Positions 25,642 through 33,438 of a stretch of DNA of 64,000 nt are shown here, piece after piece. Under the pieces are notes generated by a model. It worked only from the letters and a program-made list of their open reading frames with translations. It was not told the DNA's origin and ran no database searches. This DNA comes from Rhodoferax sp. (GTDB taxonomy: Bacteria; Pseudomonadota; Gammaproteobacteria; Burkholderiales; Burkholderiaceae_C), in the NCBI RefSeq assembly GCF_028688795.1, contig NZ_JAQTXM010000030.1, positions 1 through 64,000 of the forward strand. Direction: 5' to 3'. Numbering within the stretch: the stretch's first letter is position 1; every line of letters starts with the position of its first letter. The translations under genes were made by a program, and so were the position numbers.

Positions 25642-26424
25642 TTACTTGGCGCCCATCGACTTCTGAAAGATCGACAGCACGGTGTTCAGGTCTTCAATCG
25701 GCACCTGGCCTGGGGCAGAGCTGGATGCGCCTACTGCAAAGCTCAAGGACGAGCCAAACACGCCGCCCACCATGCGGGTGATCGCCCCCAGAGGACCCAT
25801 CGCCATGCTGATGAGTGGAACGCGCAACTTTTTGCTGGCCGCACGTGTGGCTGTGAGCAAGGTGAGCACGTCGTCCAAGTCACGCGGCATCACGGCCACT
25901 TTAGCCACATCAGCGCCAAGTTGCTCAGCGGTGAGGAATTTGCTGGTGAGCGTCTCCAACCCCGGCGTGTAAGAGAAGTTGTGAAACGACAGCACCAACT
26001 TGATGCCGTTGGCCTTGGCTGCTGTGCGCACCTGGGCGATGTTGGCCGCGTCGTTAGCCATTTCGTAGTCGATCAAGTCGATGGTTTTGCTCTCGCACAC
26101 GGCGGTGTAAAGAGCAATCACCTGAGCTTCATTCAGCGCGATTTTTTCACCACCCTCAATGATGGAGCGGCGGGTGAACAGCAACGGGATCTCACCTGCT
26201 TCATTTTTAATAGCTACTGCAGCAGCAATGACAGAGGCTGCATCGCCAATTTGCTCAAAAAAATCAACACGCCATTCCAGCACGTCAGGTTTTTTTGGCA
26301 GCACCACAGCCAGCTCGGCCATGATTTTTTCAAGCGTGCGCCCGACCAGCGGGGTGCAGATCAGCGGGAACTTGCCGCCGGCGATGGGTTGACCGTTCAA
26401 TTCGATAGGTTTGTTGGTGTGCAT
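25642..26424 (-). CDS. aroD: 3-Dehydroquinate dehydratase, type I
   Basis: 260 residues from the ATG at 26424, with GGAGACC as ribosome binding site. Type I dehydroquinase TIM barrel: EWRVDFFEQ (substrate-binding residues), LLFTRRSIIEGG, VLSFHNFSYTP with the catalytic histidine, and KVAVMPRD with the Schiff-base lysine. It converts 3-dehydroquinate to 3-dehydroshikimate, the step between quinate oxidation and the QuiC-type dehydratase. Most Burkholderiales use type II enzyme (AroQ) for biosynthesis, so this type I copy is probably catabolic. It lies directly after a terminator-like hairpin that separates it from the aldehyde dehydrogenase gene. Confidence 0.93.
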   Translation of the reverse strand: MHTNKPIELNGQPIAGGKFPLICTPLVGRTLEKIMAELAVVLPKKPDVLEWRVDFFEQIGDAASVIAAAVAIKNEAGEIPLLFTRRSIIEGGEKIALNEAQVIALYTAVCESKTIDLIDYEMANDAANIAQVRTAAKANGIKLVLSFHNFSYTPGLETLTSKFLTAEQLGADVAKVAVMPRDLDDVLTLLTATRAASKKLRVPLISMAMGPLGAITRMVGGVFGSSLSFAVGASSSAPGQVPIEDLNTVLSIFQKSMGAK

Positions 26425-26433
26425 AGGGTCTCC

Positions 26434-26476
26434 TAAATAAAAAAGCCTGCCAGCGCTGCAAGAGCGCACGGCAGGC
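26434..26476 (-). terminator. Terminator between aldehyde dehydrogenase and aroD
   Basis: On the - strand, a GCCTGCC/GGCAGGC stem (26476-26470 with 26451-26445) with an 18-base loop that can pair further (GCGC elements), followed by TTTTTTATTT. This is a good intrinsic terminator. The aroD ribosome binding site lies right after it, so aroD expression would depend on read-through or its own start. Confidence 0.8.
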
Positions 26477-26500
26477 ACTTTACGTCATGTCAGGGCTGAT

Positions 26501-27970
26501 TCAGCAGGCGCTGGCCATGTCTTCAGCGGTGAATTCGCCCATCTCCAGAGCCGGGTCGTAGAACTCGCCGAACAACTCTTTGTCAGACGGGCGGTCTTCT
26601 TTGATCGGCACCGAGACCCAGGTGGTGTTCATGTAGTGCTTCAGGCTCACGTTTTCGCTGATCACGTTGCCACCCCAAGTGCCGCAGCCCAGGCTGCTGG
26701 TCATGGGCATGCCGTTGTTGAAGGCGCCGGCGTTGGCTTTAGATTGCGGCTGGCGCACCATCATGCGGCTCACCGGTGCGGACATGGCGAGTTGGTGGAT
26801 GTGGTCCTGGTTAAACGAGTAGATGCCGCAGGAATGGCCCTTGCCGCCCACGTTGTAGATGCCGCGCATCATGTTCAACGCTTCGTCAAACGTGCCATAT
26901 TTGTAAACCGCCAGCAGCGTGGTGAGCTTTTCGCCAGAGTAGGGGTACTCTTTGCCAATGCCGTCGCCGTGCACGATGATGAACTTGCGGTCTGCCGGAA
27001 TGCTGAAACCGGCTGCCTCGGCCAGTTTTTGCGGTGCCACGGCCACGGTGTCGGCCAGGCGGTGGTTTTCGTCGTCCCACATGGCTTTGCGCAGCGCTGC
27101 TTTCTCGGTGTCATTGGCGACGTAGCCACCTTCTTTGACCAGTTGGGCCAGCAGCGCGTCAAAAATGCTTTCCTGAATGATCAGGTTGCCGTCGGCCGAG
27201 CAGCCCGAGCCAAAGTCAGAGGTTTTGCTCAAACGGGTGTTCATGGCCGCTTCTTCGATGTTGGCGGTCTCATCAATCACCATGGTCGAGTTGCCTGCGC
27301 CCACGCCGTAAGCCGGGGTGCCCGAGCTGTAGGCGGCACGCACCATGGGTTGTCCGCCGGTGGCGATCACCAGGTCGGCTTCAGCCATCAGGGCTTGCGA
27401 CATCGGGATGTTGACCTTGGTGAGGCATTGCAGCAGGTCGGGCGGTGCGCCTTCTTTTTCCAGCGCTTCACGCATCAGGCGAACGGTCTCGAAACTGGTT
27501 TTTTTGGCGCGCGGGTGGGGCGAGAAGATGACGGCGTCGCGCGCCTTGATGGCGTAAATGGCGTTGCCAGCGGGCGTCAGGTCCGGGTTGGTGGTGGGCA
27601 CGATACACGCCACCACGCCAGCGGGCTTGCCGTATTTGACGATGCCTTTTTCGGGGATTTCTTCGATGATGCCGACACTCTTCTGGCGCAGCGCATCACG
27701 CAAAATGCCACGAATTTTCATGCGTTTGCCCATGCGGCTGTCCGGGTCACCCAGGCGGCTCTCGGCAATGCCTTCAGCGACCAGGCGGGTGAAGGTCTTC
27801 TTGTTGGACACGGCCCAAGCCACGGCTTGGCACAGGCGGTCAACACGGGCTTGATCATAAGTTTCGATGATGGCCAAGGCCGCGCGGGCCTTAGCAAAGG
27901 CGGTGTCGAGTTCTTCGCGCTGCTCGGTGTTGATCTCGGTTTTTTTGAGTTCTGGGGGGATGTTGCTCAT
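26501..27970 (-). CDS. Acylating aldehyde dehydrogenase (SauS-like)
   Basis: 489 residues. CoA-acylating aldehyde dehydrogenase most like sulfoacetaldehyde dehydrogenase SauS. Residues 107-135 carry GIVKYGKPAGVVACIVPTTN, VIATGGQPMVRAAYSSG is the NAD-binding region and the catalytic cysteine is C257 in SDFGSGCSADGN. A histidine-rich C-terminal segment (CGTWGGN) is also typical. It should turn an aldehyde, CoA and NAD into an acyl-CoA. Its neighbours are a ThDP enzyme and a TIM-barrel isomerase, so the aldehyde may come from a 2-oxo acid decarboxylated by the ThDP enzyme. No sulfonate transporter or sulfo-specific gene is nearby, so the true aldehyde is open. Confidence 0.85.
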   Translation of the reverse strand: MSNIPPELKKTEINTEQREELDTAFAKARAALAIIETYDQARVDRLCQAVAWAVSNKKTFTRLVAEGIAESRLGDPDSRMGKRMKIRGILRDALRQKSVGIIEEIPEKGIVKYGKPAGVVACIVPTTNPDLTPAGNAIYAIKARDAVIFSPHPRAKKTSFETVRLMREALEKEGAPPDLLQCLTKVNIPMSQALMAEADLVIATGGQPMVRAAYSSGTPAYGVGAGNSTMVIDETANIEEAAMNTRLSKTSDFGSGCSADGNLIIQESIFDALLAQLVKEGGYVANDTEKAALRKAMWDDENHRLADTVAVAPQKLAEAAGFSIPADRKFIIVHGDGIGKEYPYSGEKLTTLLAVYKYGTFDEALNMMRGIYNVGGKGHSCGIYSFNQDHIHQLAMSAPVSRMMVRQPQSKANAGAFNNGMPMTSSLGCGTWGGNVISENVSLKHYMNTTWVSVPIKEDRPSDKELFGEFYDPALEMGEFTAEDMASAC

Positions 27971-28005
27971 GGTTTGCCTCCGGTGAGTGTGAGTGAGTTA
28001 AAAAA

Positions 28006-28809
28006 TCAGTCCAAGTTTTTCTGTGCAGTTTGCAGGGCACGGCGGGCGTATTCTTCAAAGCCGATTTCAGCCGCCAGCGCATCGCCGGGGATCTCCAGCG
28101 TGTAGGTGATGTTGTCCGGCAGGCAAGCCAGAATGTCTTTCACACCGAAGTCACCATCACCAGGAAAGTAGCGGTGGCTGCGCGCCTCGTGCAGGATGCT
28201 GTCGATGCCAGGGGAGATCGTTTTGGGGCCGTCGCACACGTGGGCAAAGTGGAACCATTCGCGTGGCAAGGCTCTTAAAGCCGAATGGCTGGATTTGGAG
28301 CGGAAGAAATGCAGCATGTCGATCAACATGCCCGCGTTGGACCGGTCCACCGTGTTGAGCGCTGTGGTGGCGGTTTCCAGGTTGCCGGTTTCGGTCCACC
28401 ACGGAAATTCCAGGCTGACGGTGATGCCCAGCGGTTTGGCGTAATCGCACATGGTGGCAAAGCGTGTGTGGGCGCGTTCGCGGTCCGGGTCGGGCAGTTG
28501 GCAAATGACGTGCTTTGCACCCAGCTCAGCCGTGGCGTCCAGCATGGGGTAGTAGCTCTGCGCATCGTGCGTGGGGTCCATGCGGGCCAGCTCGATGTCC
28601 CACACCTTCACGCCGGTGTCGGCCAGCTTGGCTTTGGTGGCAGCCATGGCTGTCTTGCTGGTGATGATCGGGTAGAGCGGTTCGGCATCGGTCACTCGGC
28701 TCAGACGCAGGCCCACATACGCGTAGCCGGTTTTTGCCGCCGCCTCGATTAAATCCACCGGTGGCAGTGCCATGGCGGTGAGGTGGGCTAATGAATATTG
28801 GTGTTTCAT
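28006..28809 (-). CDS. Sugar phosphate isomerase/epimerase family protein
   Basis: 267 residues, AP-endonuclease-2/xylose-isomerase-like TIM barrel. Acidic metal-site residues are seen in TVSLEFPWW, MLIDMLHFFRS, HFAHVCDGPK and YTLEIPGD, and the RYFPGDGDFG box resembles that of the TIM-barrel gene at 16448. Such enzymes act as hydroxypyruvate, inosose or tagatose-type isomerases, or as dehydratases. The gene is 18 bases after the ThDP gene and 35 bases before the aldehyde dehydrogenase, so it most likely reshapes a keto or hydroxy acid in the same pathway. I cannot name its substrate. Confidence 0.8.
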   Translation of the reverse strand: MKHQYSLAHLTAMALPPVDLIEAAAKTGYAYVGLRLSRVTDAEPLYPIITSKTAMAATKAKLADTGVKVWDIELARMDPTHDAQSYYPMLDATAELGAKHVICQLPDPDRERAHTRFATMCDYAKPLGITVSLEFPWWTETGNLETATTALNTVDRSNAGMLIDMLHFFRSKSSHSALRALPREWFHFAHVCDGPKTISPGIDSILHEARSHRYFPGDGDFGVKDILACLPDNITYTLEIPGDALAAEIGFEEYARRALQTAQKNLD

Positions 28810-28827
28810 GCGTTTAGCCCCCGTTAA

Positions 28828-30615
28828 TCAGGTGTTACGTGCTATGTTTTGCAGAGTGCCGGTGTCGGCGTGGTGCACCTTCTTGCCGGGCGAGTAGATG
28901 TCCATGATGTTCCAGTGGCCGGCGGTCTCGACCGGTGCGTTTTGCATTGCCACGTCGATGACAAATGGTTTGTTGGAAGCCATGGCTTTTTCTAGCGCGG
29001 GCTTGAATTCGTCGGCGGATGTGACGCGAACACCTTCTGCGCCATAAGCCCGGGCAATGGCTGCAAAGTCAGCCTGGAAGGGTACGCCGTCTTTGAGGAA
29101 CAGCGTGCCCACCGTGGTGCCGTAGTGCGCCAACTGCAAGCCGGCAATGGTGCCAAAGGCGCAGTTGTTCATGATGACCCAGATGACCGGCACGTTGCTT
29201 TCAACCGCGGTGGCGAGCATGGCCGGGTTCTGGCCGAAACCACCATCCCCCACCAGCGACACCACCACGCGGTCTGGACAGGCAATCTTGGCGCCGATAG
29301 CTGCCGGTGCACCAAAACCCATGGTGGCAAAGCCGCCGGGGGTCAGGATGCTTCCGGGGGTGAAGATGTCAAATTGTTGGCCCACGCCATTCTTGTTCCA
29401 GCCCACGTCGGTGGTGATGATGACGTCGCGCGGCAGCACGGTTCGGGCATCTGCCAGGATGCGCTCGGGGCGCATCGGGAACGCATCATTTTGCTGGGCA
29501 GCCACCAAGCCGGCCTTGAAAGCGGTGCGGTTAGCTGCCATTTCAGCTTTCAACGTGTCGTTTTTGAAGCCTGCTGGGTAAAGTTTCTTGGCAACACGGT
29601 TCAGCACCTTGAGCGCTTGTTTCAGGTCGGCCACGGCACCGATTTGCACAGGGTAGTTGCGGCCGATCTCGCTGGGGTCAATGTCGATGTGGATCAGCTT
29701 CGATTTGGTGAAGTCGAAGGTGTACTCGTTTTCCCACGAGCTGCAGTCTGCTTCAGCAAAACGTGTGCCCAGGCCAAACACCAGGTCAGCGTTCAGGCAT
29801 TTGTCGTTGATGAACTTGGTGCCCCAAAAACCGGTCATACCCAGAATGAAAGGGTGGTCGTCAGGCAAGACGCCTTTGCCCATCAGGCTGTGCGACACCG
29901 GCAGGCTCATGTGGTTCACAAACTCTGCCAGCTCGTCTGTGGCGTTGGCTAACACGACGCCGCCGCCTACGTGGAGTTGCGGACGCTTGGCTGCCACCAG
30001 GGCCTCGATGATCTGTGTGGCCACCTCATCATCGATGCTGGGCGTGTGCAGCTTTTTGGTGTGCAGGCGCAATTTGGCAAAGAGTTGCACGTCCACGGGC
30101 TTGGAGAAGATGTCCATGGGTACCGACACCAGCACCGGGCCGGGGCGGCCAGTCTCTGCCAGCTGGAAGGCTTTTTCGATGATCTCGGGGAACAGTTCGG
30201 GACGCTCGACGCGCCAGACGCGCTTGCAAAACGGACGGTACATTTCCGATTGCGAGGCATCCGAGTGCAGGTTCACCTCTTGGTGCGGCCCCTTGCCGTA
30301 GTAGTGGCTGGGCACGTCACCGGCAATCACCACCATCGGGATCGAATCCAGCGCCGCATTGGCCACACCAGTAGACGCGTTTGTCAGGCCGGGGCCAAGG
30401 TGGCTGAGCACCACTGCTGTTGTTTTCTTGGCACGGGCGTAACCGTCAGCGGCGTGGGCAGCCACTTGTTCGTGGCGCGTGTTAATGAACTTGATGCTAC
30501 TTTTTTCCAGCGCTGTCAGCACAGCAATGTTGGTGTGACCACACAGACCGAAGATGTGCTCAACGCCTCGGTCTTCGAGGTATTTGACGAGTTGGTGGGA
30601 AATCAGATCTTGCAT
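28828..30615 (-). CDS. ThDP-dependent enzyme (acetolactate synthase superfamily)
   Basis: 595 residues from the ATG at 30615 (ribosome binding site AGGAGAC). The catalytic glutamate is E49 in NTRHEQVAAHAADGYAR. The central domain follows at about 195-330, and the ThDP motif GDGG (456-459) to NN (483-484) is intact. It resembles acetolactate synthase large subunits but lacks a small-subunit gene nearby and is not the canonical IlvB; relatives include oxalyl-CoA and glyoxylate/benzoylformate-type enzymes. It is the first gene of a four-gene - strand cluster with an isomerase, an acylating aldehyde dehydrogenase and aroD. A role as 2-oxo acid decarboxylase or carboligase feeding the dehydrogenase is inferred. 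Confidence 0.85.
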   Translation of the reverse strand: MQDLISHQLVKYLEDRGVEHIFGLCGHTNIAVLTALEKSSIKFINTRHEQVAAHAADGYARAKKTTAVVLSHLGPGLTNASTGVANAALDSIPMVVIAGDVPSHYYGKGPHQEVNLHSDASQSEMYRPFCKRVWRVERPELFPEIIEKAFQLAETGRPGPVLVSVPMDIFSKPVDVQLFAKLRLHTKKLHTPSIDDEVATQIIEALVAAKRPQLHVGGGVVLANATDELAEFVNHMSLPVSHSLMGKGVLPDDHPFILGMTGFWGTKFINDKCLNADLVFGLGTRFAEADCSSWENEYTFDFTKSKLIHIDIDPSEIGRNYPVQIGAVADLKQALKVLNRVAKKLYPAGFKNDTLKAEMAANRTAFKAGLVAAQQNDAFPMRPERILADARTVLPRDVIITTDVGWNKNGVGQQFDIFTPGSILTPGGFATMGFGAPAAIGAKIACPDRVVVSLVGDGGFGQNPAMLATAVESNVPVIWVIMNNCAFGTIAGLQLAHYGTTVGTLFLKDGVPFQADFAAIARAYGAEGVRVTSADEFKPALEKAMASNKPFVIDVAMQNAPVETAGHWNIMDIYSPGKKVHHADTGTLQNIARNT

Positions 30616-30738
30616 TTTTGTCTCCTGATGTAGGCGTGCAGTGTTGGAAATGAAGGCGGTCCAACTCATCGCAATGGAAGATGAATCTTGGAAAGTGCCG
30701 TGACTTTATCCATTCAGACAAATTTTGGTTGTACTATT

Positions 30739-30784
30739 TCGTTCATTTGAGTTCGTTTATCGCTCAAATAAACACGATGAACGA
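30739..30784. promoter_or_regulatory. Nested palindrome upstream of the ThDP gene
   Basis: TCGTTCA (30739-30745) pairs with TGAACGA (30778-30784), and inside it ATTTGAG (30745-30751) pairs with CTCAAAT (30763-30769). The nested inverted repeats lie about 125 bases upstream of the ThDP gene start, a suitable distance for an operator. Binding by the IclR regulator is a guess. Confidence 0.5.
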
Positions 30785-30789
30785 TCGTA

Positions 30790-31036
30790 ATAAGGGTTTG
30801 TCCTTATCGCGATCACACATGCAAAACCGGACGCCAGCACTGAAGAAGATTTTCTGATCAAGGCAGAATTGGAGAAAGCGAGCGTGTTTTTGGTGGTGCA
30901 CGAGGCAGCGAGCACTGGGTTAACTGCGCTGGGCTCGGGATTGATTTCGGCAAATAGACTGATAAAAAAATCAAGGGCGACCAAAACTCAACCCGGCGCT
31001 GCCCACCAAAGCTTGTTCTCAATGTCGCGAGCGTAG
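30790..31036 (+). pseudogene. Coding remnant without start codon
   Basis: From about 30790 the + strand reads KPDASTEEDFLIKAELEKAS, VFLVVHEAAS and RLIKKSRATKTQP to a TAG at 31034. The residue pattern looks like real protein, but stop codons lie just upstream and no ATG, GTG or TTG opens the frame at its head. The 3' end overlaps the - strand gene at 30988. I recognise no family. Confidence 0.25.
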
Positions 31037-31365
31037 CTGTAAGCCTCACCCGGGGTGCGTTGATCGACATCGCCAACCCTGGTCGTGCGTCCGTCGCGAG
31101 GCATCGTTGCTGCATTACCGAGATAGCTACCGCCGGAAATATGCGACAGCTTGGCCTGTGGGACTGCATTACTGGCTGCGAAGACACTGTTCGGCACCTG
31201 CTCGACATCATCGGTGACAACACGAAAGCTGTAGGTGTCGCCGATCGCACCCAGATTTCGCAGAATATTCGGAGAAGCCGCTAAGCTTGCCGCCGCGCAA
31301 CAAGAGGCAACAAAGCCATAGCAAACGGCACTTATCCGGGGTACAGGGTGAAAGATGGAGAACAT
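30988..31365 (-). CDS. Exported hypothetical protein
   Basis: 125 residues from the ATG at 31365 (ribosome binding region AAAGAGATAAA). A signal peptide is likely: MFSIFHPVPR, then ISAVCYGFVASCCAAASLAA, with cleavage near residue 33. The mature part (LRNLGAIGDTYSF, VTDDVEQVPNS, THISGGSYLGN-like LSHISGGSYLGNAA and EAYSYARDIENKLWW) is not a family I know. It stands alone. Confidence 0.55.
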   Translation of the reverse strand: MFSIFHPVPRISAVCYGFVASCCAAASLAASPNILRNLGAIGDTYSFRVVTDDVEQVPNSVFAASNAVPQAKLSHISGGSYLGNAATMPRDGRTTRVGDVDQRTPGEAYSYARDIENKLWWAAPG

Positions 31366-31654
31366 GGTTTTTATCTCTTTATTGCGCAAGTCATGCCGTG
31401 ATGCATACCTTGTATCAAATGCCAAGAATCAAATCATGACGTTGACAACGATCATCTTTGCTGCATGAATTAGCTGTACGGCAGCATTAAAAAAAACCAG
31501 ATTTCAACTTGGCTTGCTCTGCGAAAATGGCCAAAGTGGTGGCCAAACACCTGCCATACAGGCGTAAAAAAAGCACCCGGGCTGATCACCCAAGTGCTTG
31601 TCTCTGAGCGTGGCCACTATCTTGAAAATAGCACCCTGATTCGGGGGTGGGTGC
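31366..31654. other. Intergenic region
   Basis: 289 bases. It holds the - strand terminator at 31565-31599 and the untranslated DNA upstream of the exported hypothetical gene. I see no further gene. Confidence 0.6.
31565..31599 (-). terminator. Terminator after the 31655 gene
   Basis: On the - strand, AAGCACTTGGG / CCCGGGTGCTT form an 11-bp stem with two G-U pairs and a 7-base loop, followed by a run of T. It lies about 55 bases after the stop of the gene at 31655. Confidence 0.85.
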
Positions 31655-31978
31655 TCAGGCTTTCTTCTTGGCCTTGGCTGCTGTTACAAGGGTGTTGTTT
31701 TCGGCTTCAGGTGCATCAACCGAATCCCTGCCCAGCACCGCTTCAAACTCAGCCAGCTCTTTGCCAATAGCCGCGTATTTTTTTGACTTGGCCCGGTTTT
31801 CGGCCCAGTTGAGCATGGCGCCCTCCAAGTCTTCTTTGAAGTGCGCGAGTGCTGATTCTTTGACGTCTTTGGTCGCCGCCTTTGCGGTGCTGGACCAGAT
31901 GTCAATGAGCTCTGACAGGCCATTGTCAAAATCGTCAAACGTCTCAAGGTGGATCCACTTGCCGGTTTTATCAAACAT
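31655..31978 (-). CDS. Unknown protein, tandem paralog A
   Basis: 107 residues: MFDKTGKWIHLETFDDFDNG, ESALAHFKEDLEGAMLNW, and a lysine/alanine-rich tail ending KAKKKA. It is mostly helical and soluble by eye, with no membrane segment. Its first 80 residues are closely similar to the protein at 32806-33048. The tail AKAKKKA is extra. I do not recognise the family. The upstream DNA resembles the 3' end of the VanZ-like gene at 33038, so the whole segment is a tandem duplication. Confidence 0.7.
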   Translation of the reverse strand: MFDKTGKWIHLETFDDFDNGLSELIDIWSSTAKAATKDVKESALAHFKEDLEGAMLNWAENRAKSKKYAAIGKELAEFEAVLGRDSVDAPEAENNTLVTAAKAKKKA

Positions 31979-31990
31979 TTTTTTCTTTCA

Positions 31991-32182
31991 TTAATTCGCA
32001 AATTCAAATTGCATGTCGACGGGGAGAAGGCCAGCGCGGCAAACGCCAAGCCTATCCGACAGGAACCGCAACGCGAGACTTCGATCTGAAGGTCGCCAGT
32101 AAAACTGCCGGGAAAGGCCAAACATTTCGGCCACTGTCGGTAAATCCTCGACCTTGGTTGCTCTGATTTCAATAATTTCCAT
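31991..32182 (-). CDS. Small hypothetical ORF
   Basis: 63 codons from the ATG at 32182 (MEIIEIRATKVEDLPTVAEM). It overlaps the duplicated VanZ-tail-like segment and ends just before paralog A. No clear ribosome binding site or family. It may be a real small gene or a chance open frame. Confidence 0.25.
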   Translation of the reverse strand: MEIIEIRATKVEDLPTVAEMFGLSRQFYWRPSDRSLALRFLSDRLGVCRAGLLPVDMQFEFAN

Positions 32183-32529
32183 GTTGACAATGGTAGTGCA
32201 CGAATATGGCCGGCATCTGAGCATTGATGCTCACAGAGCTGAAGATTTAGTCTCCCAAAGCCTTGAGCCTATGTCCTTGGTACTGGCGCAAGTAAAGTTA
32301 TTGACTACTCAGAAAATCTGGCGCAAAATTTCCCTGCGACCGGGATCCAACCTCGGTGAAGGAGTTTCATACATGACGATGGACCATATTTACGCTCACA
32401 CCTGACTGACGGCTTGCCGTCATGACGCTTCCCATACTTGAGGAAGCACTCGGAAAAGGTAAGGTTCTTCATGAGCCTTGCCTTTTTTATTGTTGCTGGC
32501 GGCAGTGCAACTGCACTTGCCCGTGTCGA
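32183..32529. other. Intergenic region
   Basis: About 350 bases without a supported gene. It contains the hairpin terminator at 32456-32488 and GACGGCTTGCCGTC, a short palindrome near 32409. I see no promoter that I can define. Confidence 0.5.
32456..32488. terminator. Bidirectional terminator
   Basis: AAGGTAAGG / CCTTGCCTT stem (one G-U pair), 11-base loop, then TTTT on the + strand; the - strand reading also ends in a TTTT run. It lies 42 bases beyond the stop of the - strand membrane-protein gene at 32530. Confidence 0.7.
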
Positions 32530-32775
32530 TCAGTTCCACTTGACATAAACCAAGCCAGAAACCGCAATTCCGACAAACCAAAGCAACAAAGTTTCCGACA
32601 CGCCATACGGGTACAGCATCAGGGCAATACCACTCCATGTAAGTGCTGCGATTGATTCTTTTCGACCGCGTCGAAACGCAACCCAGCCGATGATGCCAAA
32701 CAGGATGGCACCCAAGATGTATGCAGGGGAGGGCAGTACCAACCCGAGAGATTGAATCTGCCTGAGTTCATTCAT
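32530..32775 (-). CDS. Small membrane protein of unknown function
   Basis: 81 residues with three hydrophobic segments (about 12-30, 42-55 and 62-78): MNELRQIQSLGLVLPSPAYI, GAILFGIIGWVAFRRGRK, and IALMLYPYGVSETLLLWFVG. A small protein of this pattern is common in Burkholderiales; its role is not known to me. It lies between the two tandem paralogs. Confidence 0.65.
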   Translation of the reverse strand: MNELRQIQSLGLVLPSPAYILGAILFGIIGWVAFRRGRKESIAALTWSGIALMLYPYGVSETLLLWFVGIAVSGLVYVKWN

Positions 32776-32805
32776 GGAACGCTTTACCGCGGCATTTTCT
32801 CGGTC

Positions 32806-33048
32806 TTACTTCAGCGCTTCTTCAAACTCAGCCAACTCCTTACCAATGACAGCGTATTTTTTCAGCTTTGCGCGGTTGTTAGCCCAATTGAGTGCAACGC
32901 CCTCCAAGTCTTCTTTGTAGTGAGCGAGTGCTGATTCTTTGACCGCTTGGGTTGCGGTACTTGACCACAGGTCAATAAGCTCAGATAGACCGTTGTCGAA
33001 CTCGTCGAAGGTTTCAAGTTGGATCCACTGACCGCTTTTATCGAACAT
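32806..33048 (-). CDS. Unknown protein, tandem paralog B
   Basis: 80 residues, MFDKSGQWIQLETFDEFDNG, ESALAHYKEDLEGVALNW and VIGKELAEFEEALK. I use the ATG at 33048 because the upstream ATG at 33060 is out of frame in paralog A, where the same GAAAGAAAAA stretch serves as ribosome binding site. The first base overlaps the 3' end of the VanZ-like gene by 11 bases. It shares most positions with paralog A but lacks its charged tail. Function unknown. Confidence 0.72.
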   Translation of the reverse strand: MFDKSGQWIQLETFDEFDNGLSELIDLWSSTATQAVKESALAHYKEDLEGVALNWANNRAKLKKYAVIGKELAEFEEALK

Positions 33049-33430
33049 TTTTTCTTTCATTTTTAAATAACCGTTTCAAACGGGGAGAGGCCCAGCGTAC
33101 AAAACGCCAAGCCACCGCGCCTACTACCAATCCAATACAGTCAGCAACCCAGTCCTGCCAATCGCCTTGTCGCCAGCCAGTCAGCCACTGAGCGCACTCT
33201 ATACCGGCCCCAAACAGCGCCAAGCCCAACATGACCAAACGGATATGCCCAGGATAAGCCAGCAGGCCCAGAAACGCCAGAGCAGCAAACCCAAATGCAT
33301 GCTGCGCTTTGTCCCAAAAATGAAAGGCCGAAGGGACTTGCTCGCCTGGAATGAGCGATAACCACAGCGTGACCAACACCAGTGACCAAAAAGACCATCG
33401 CCATAAGGCGTGCAAGCGTGTCATGGGCAT
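33038..33430 (-). CDS. VanZ-like membrane protein
   Basis: 130 residues from the ATG at 33430; 33424 is an alternative. Four membrane helices with the VanZ pattern: LSLIPGEQVPSAFHFWDKAQ, HAFGFAALAFLGLLA, GIECAQWLTGWRQGDWQDW and DCIGLVVGAVAW. VanZ homologues are widespread inner-membrane proteins of uncertain role. It starts 9 bases after the upstream gene and overlaps the next, so the set from 33699 to 32806 is probably one operon. Confidence 0.85.
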   Translation of the reverse strand: MPMTRLHALWRWSFWSLVLVTLWLSLIPGEQVPSAFHFWDKAQHAFGFAALAFLGLLAYPGHIRLVMLGLALFGAGIECAQWLTGWRQGDWQDWVADCIGLVVGAVAWRFVRWASPRLKRLFKNERKNVR

Positions 33431-33438
33431 TAAAGCAA

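Noticed and set aside
26195..26230. AATAGCTACTGCAGCAGC inside aroD as a possible repeat copy
   Set aside because: Only the first 12 bases match the consensus; the GGGCTAGAGGC core and AT-rich end are missing and the residues are normal for dehydroquinase.
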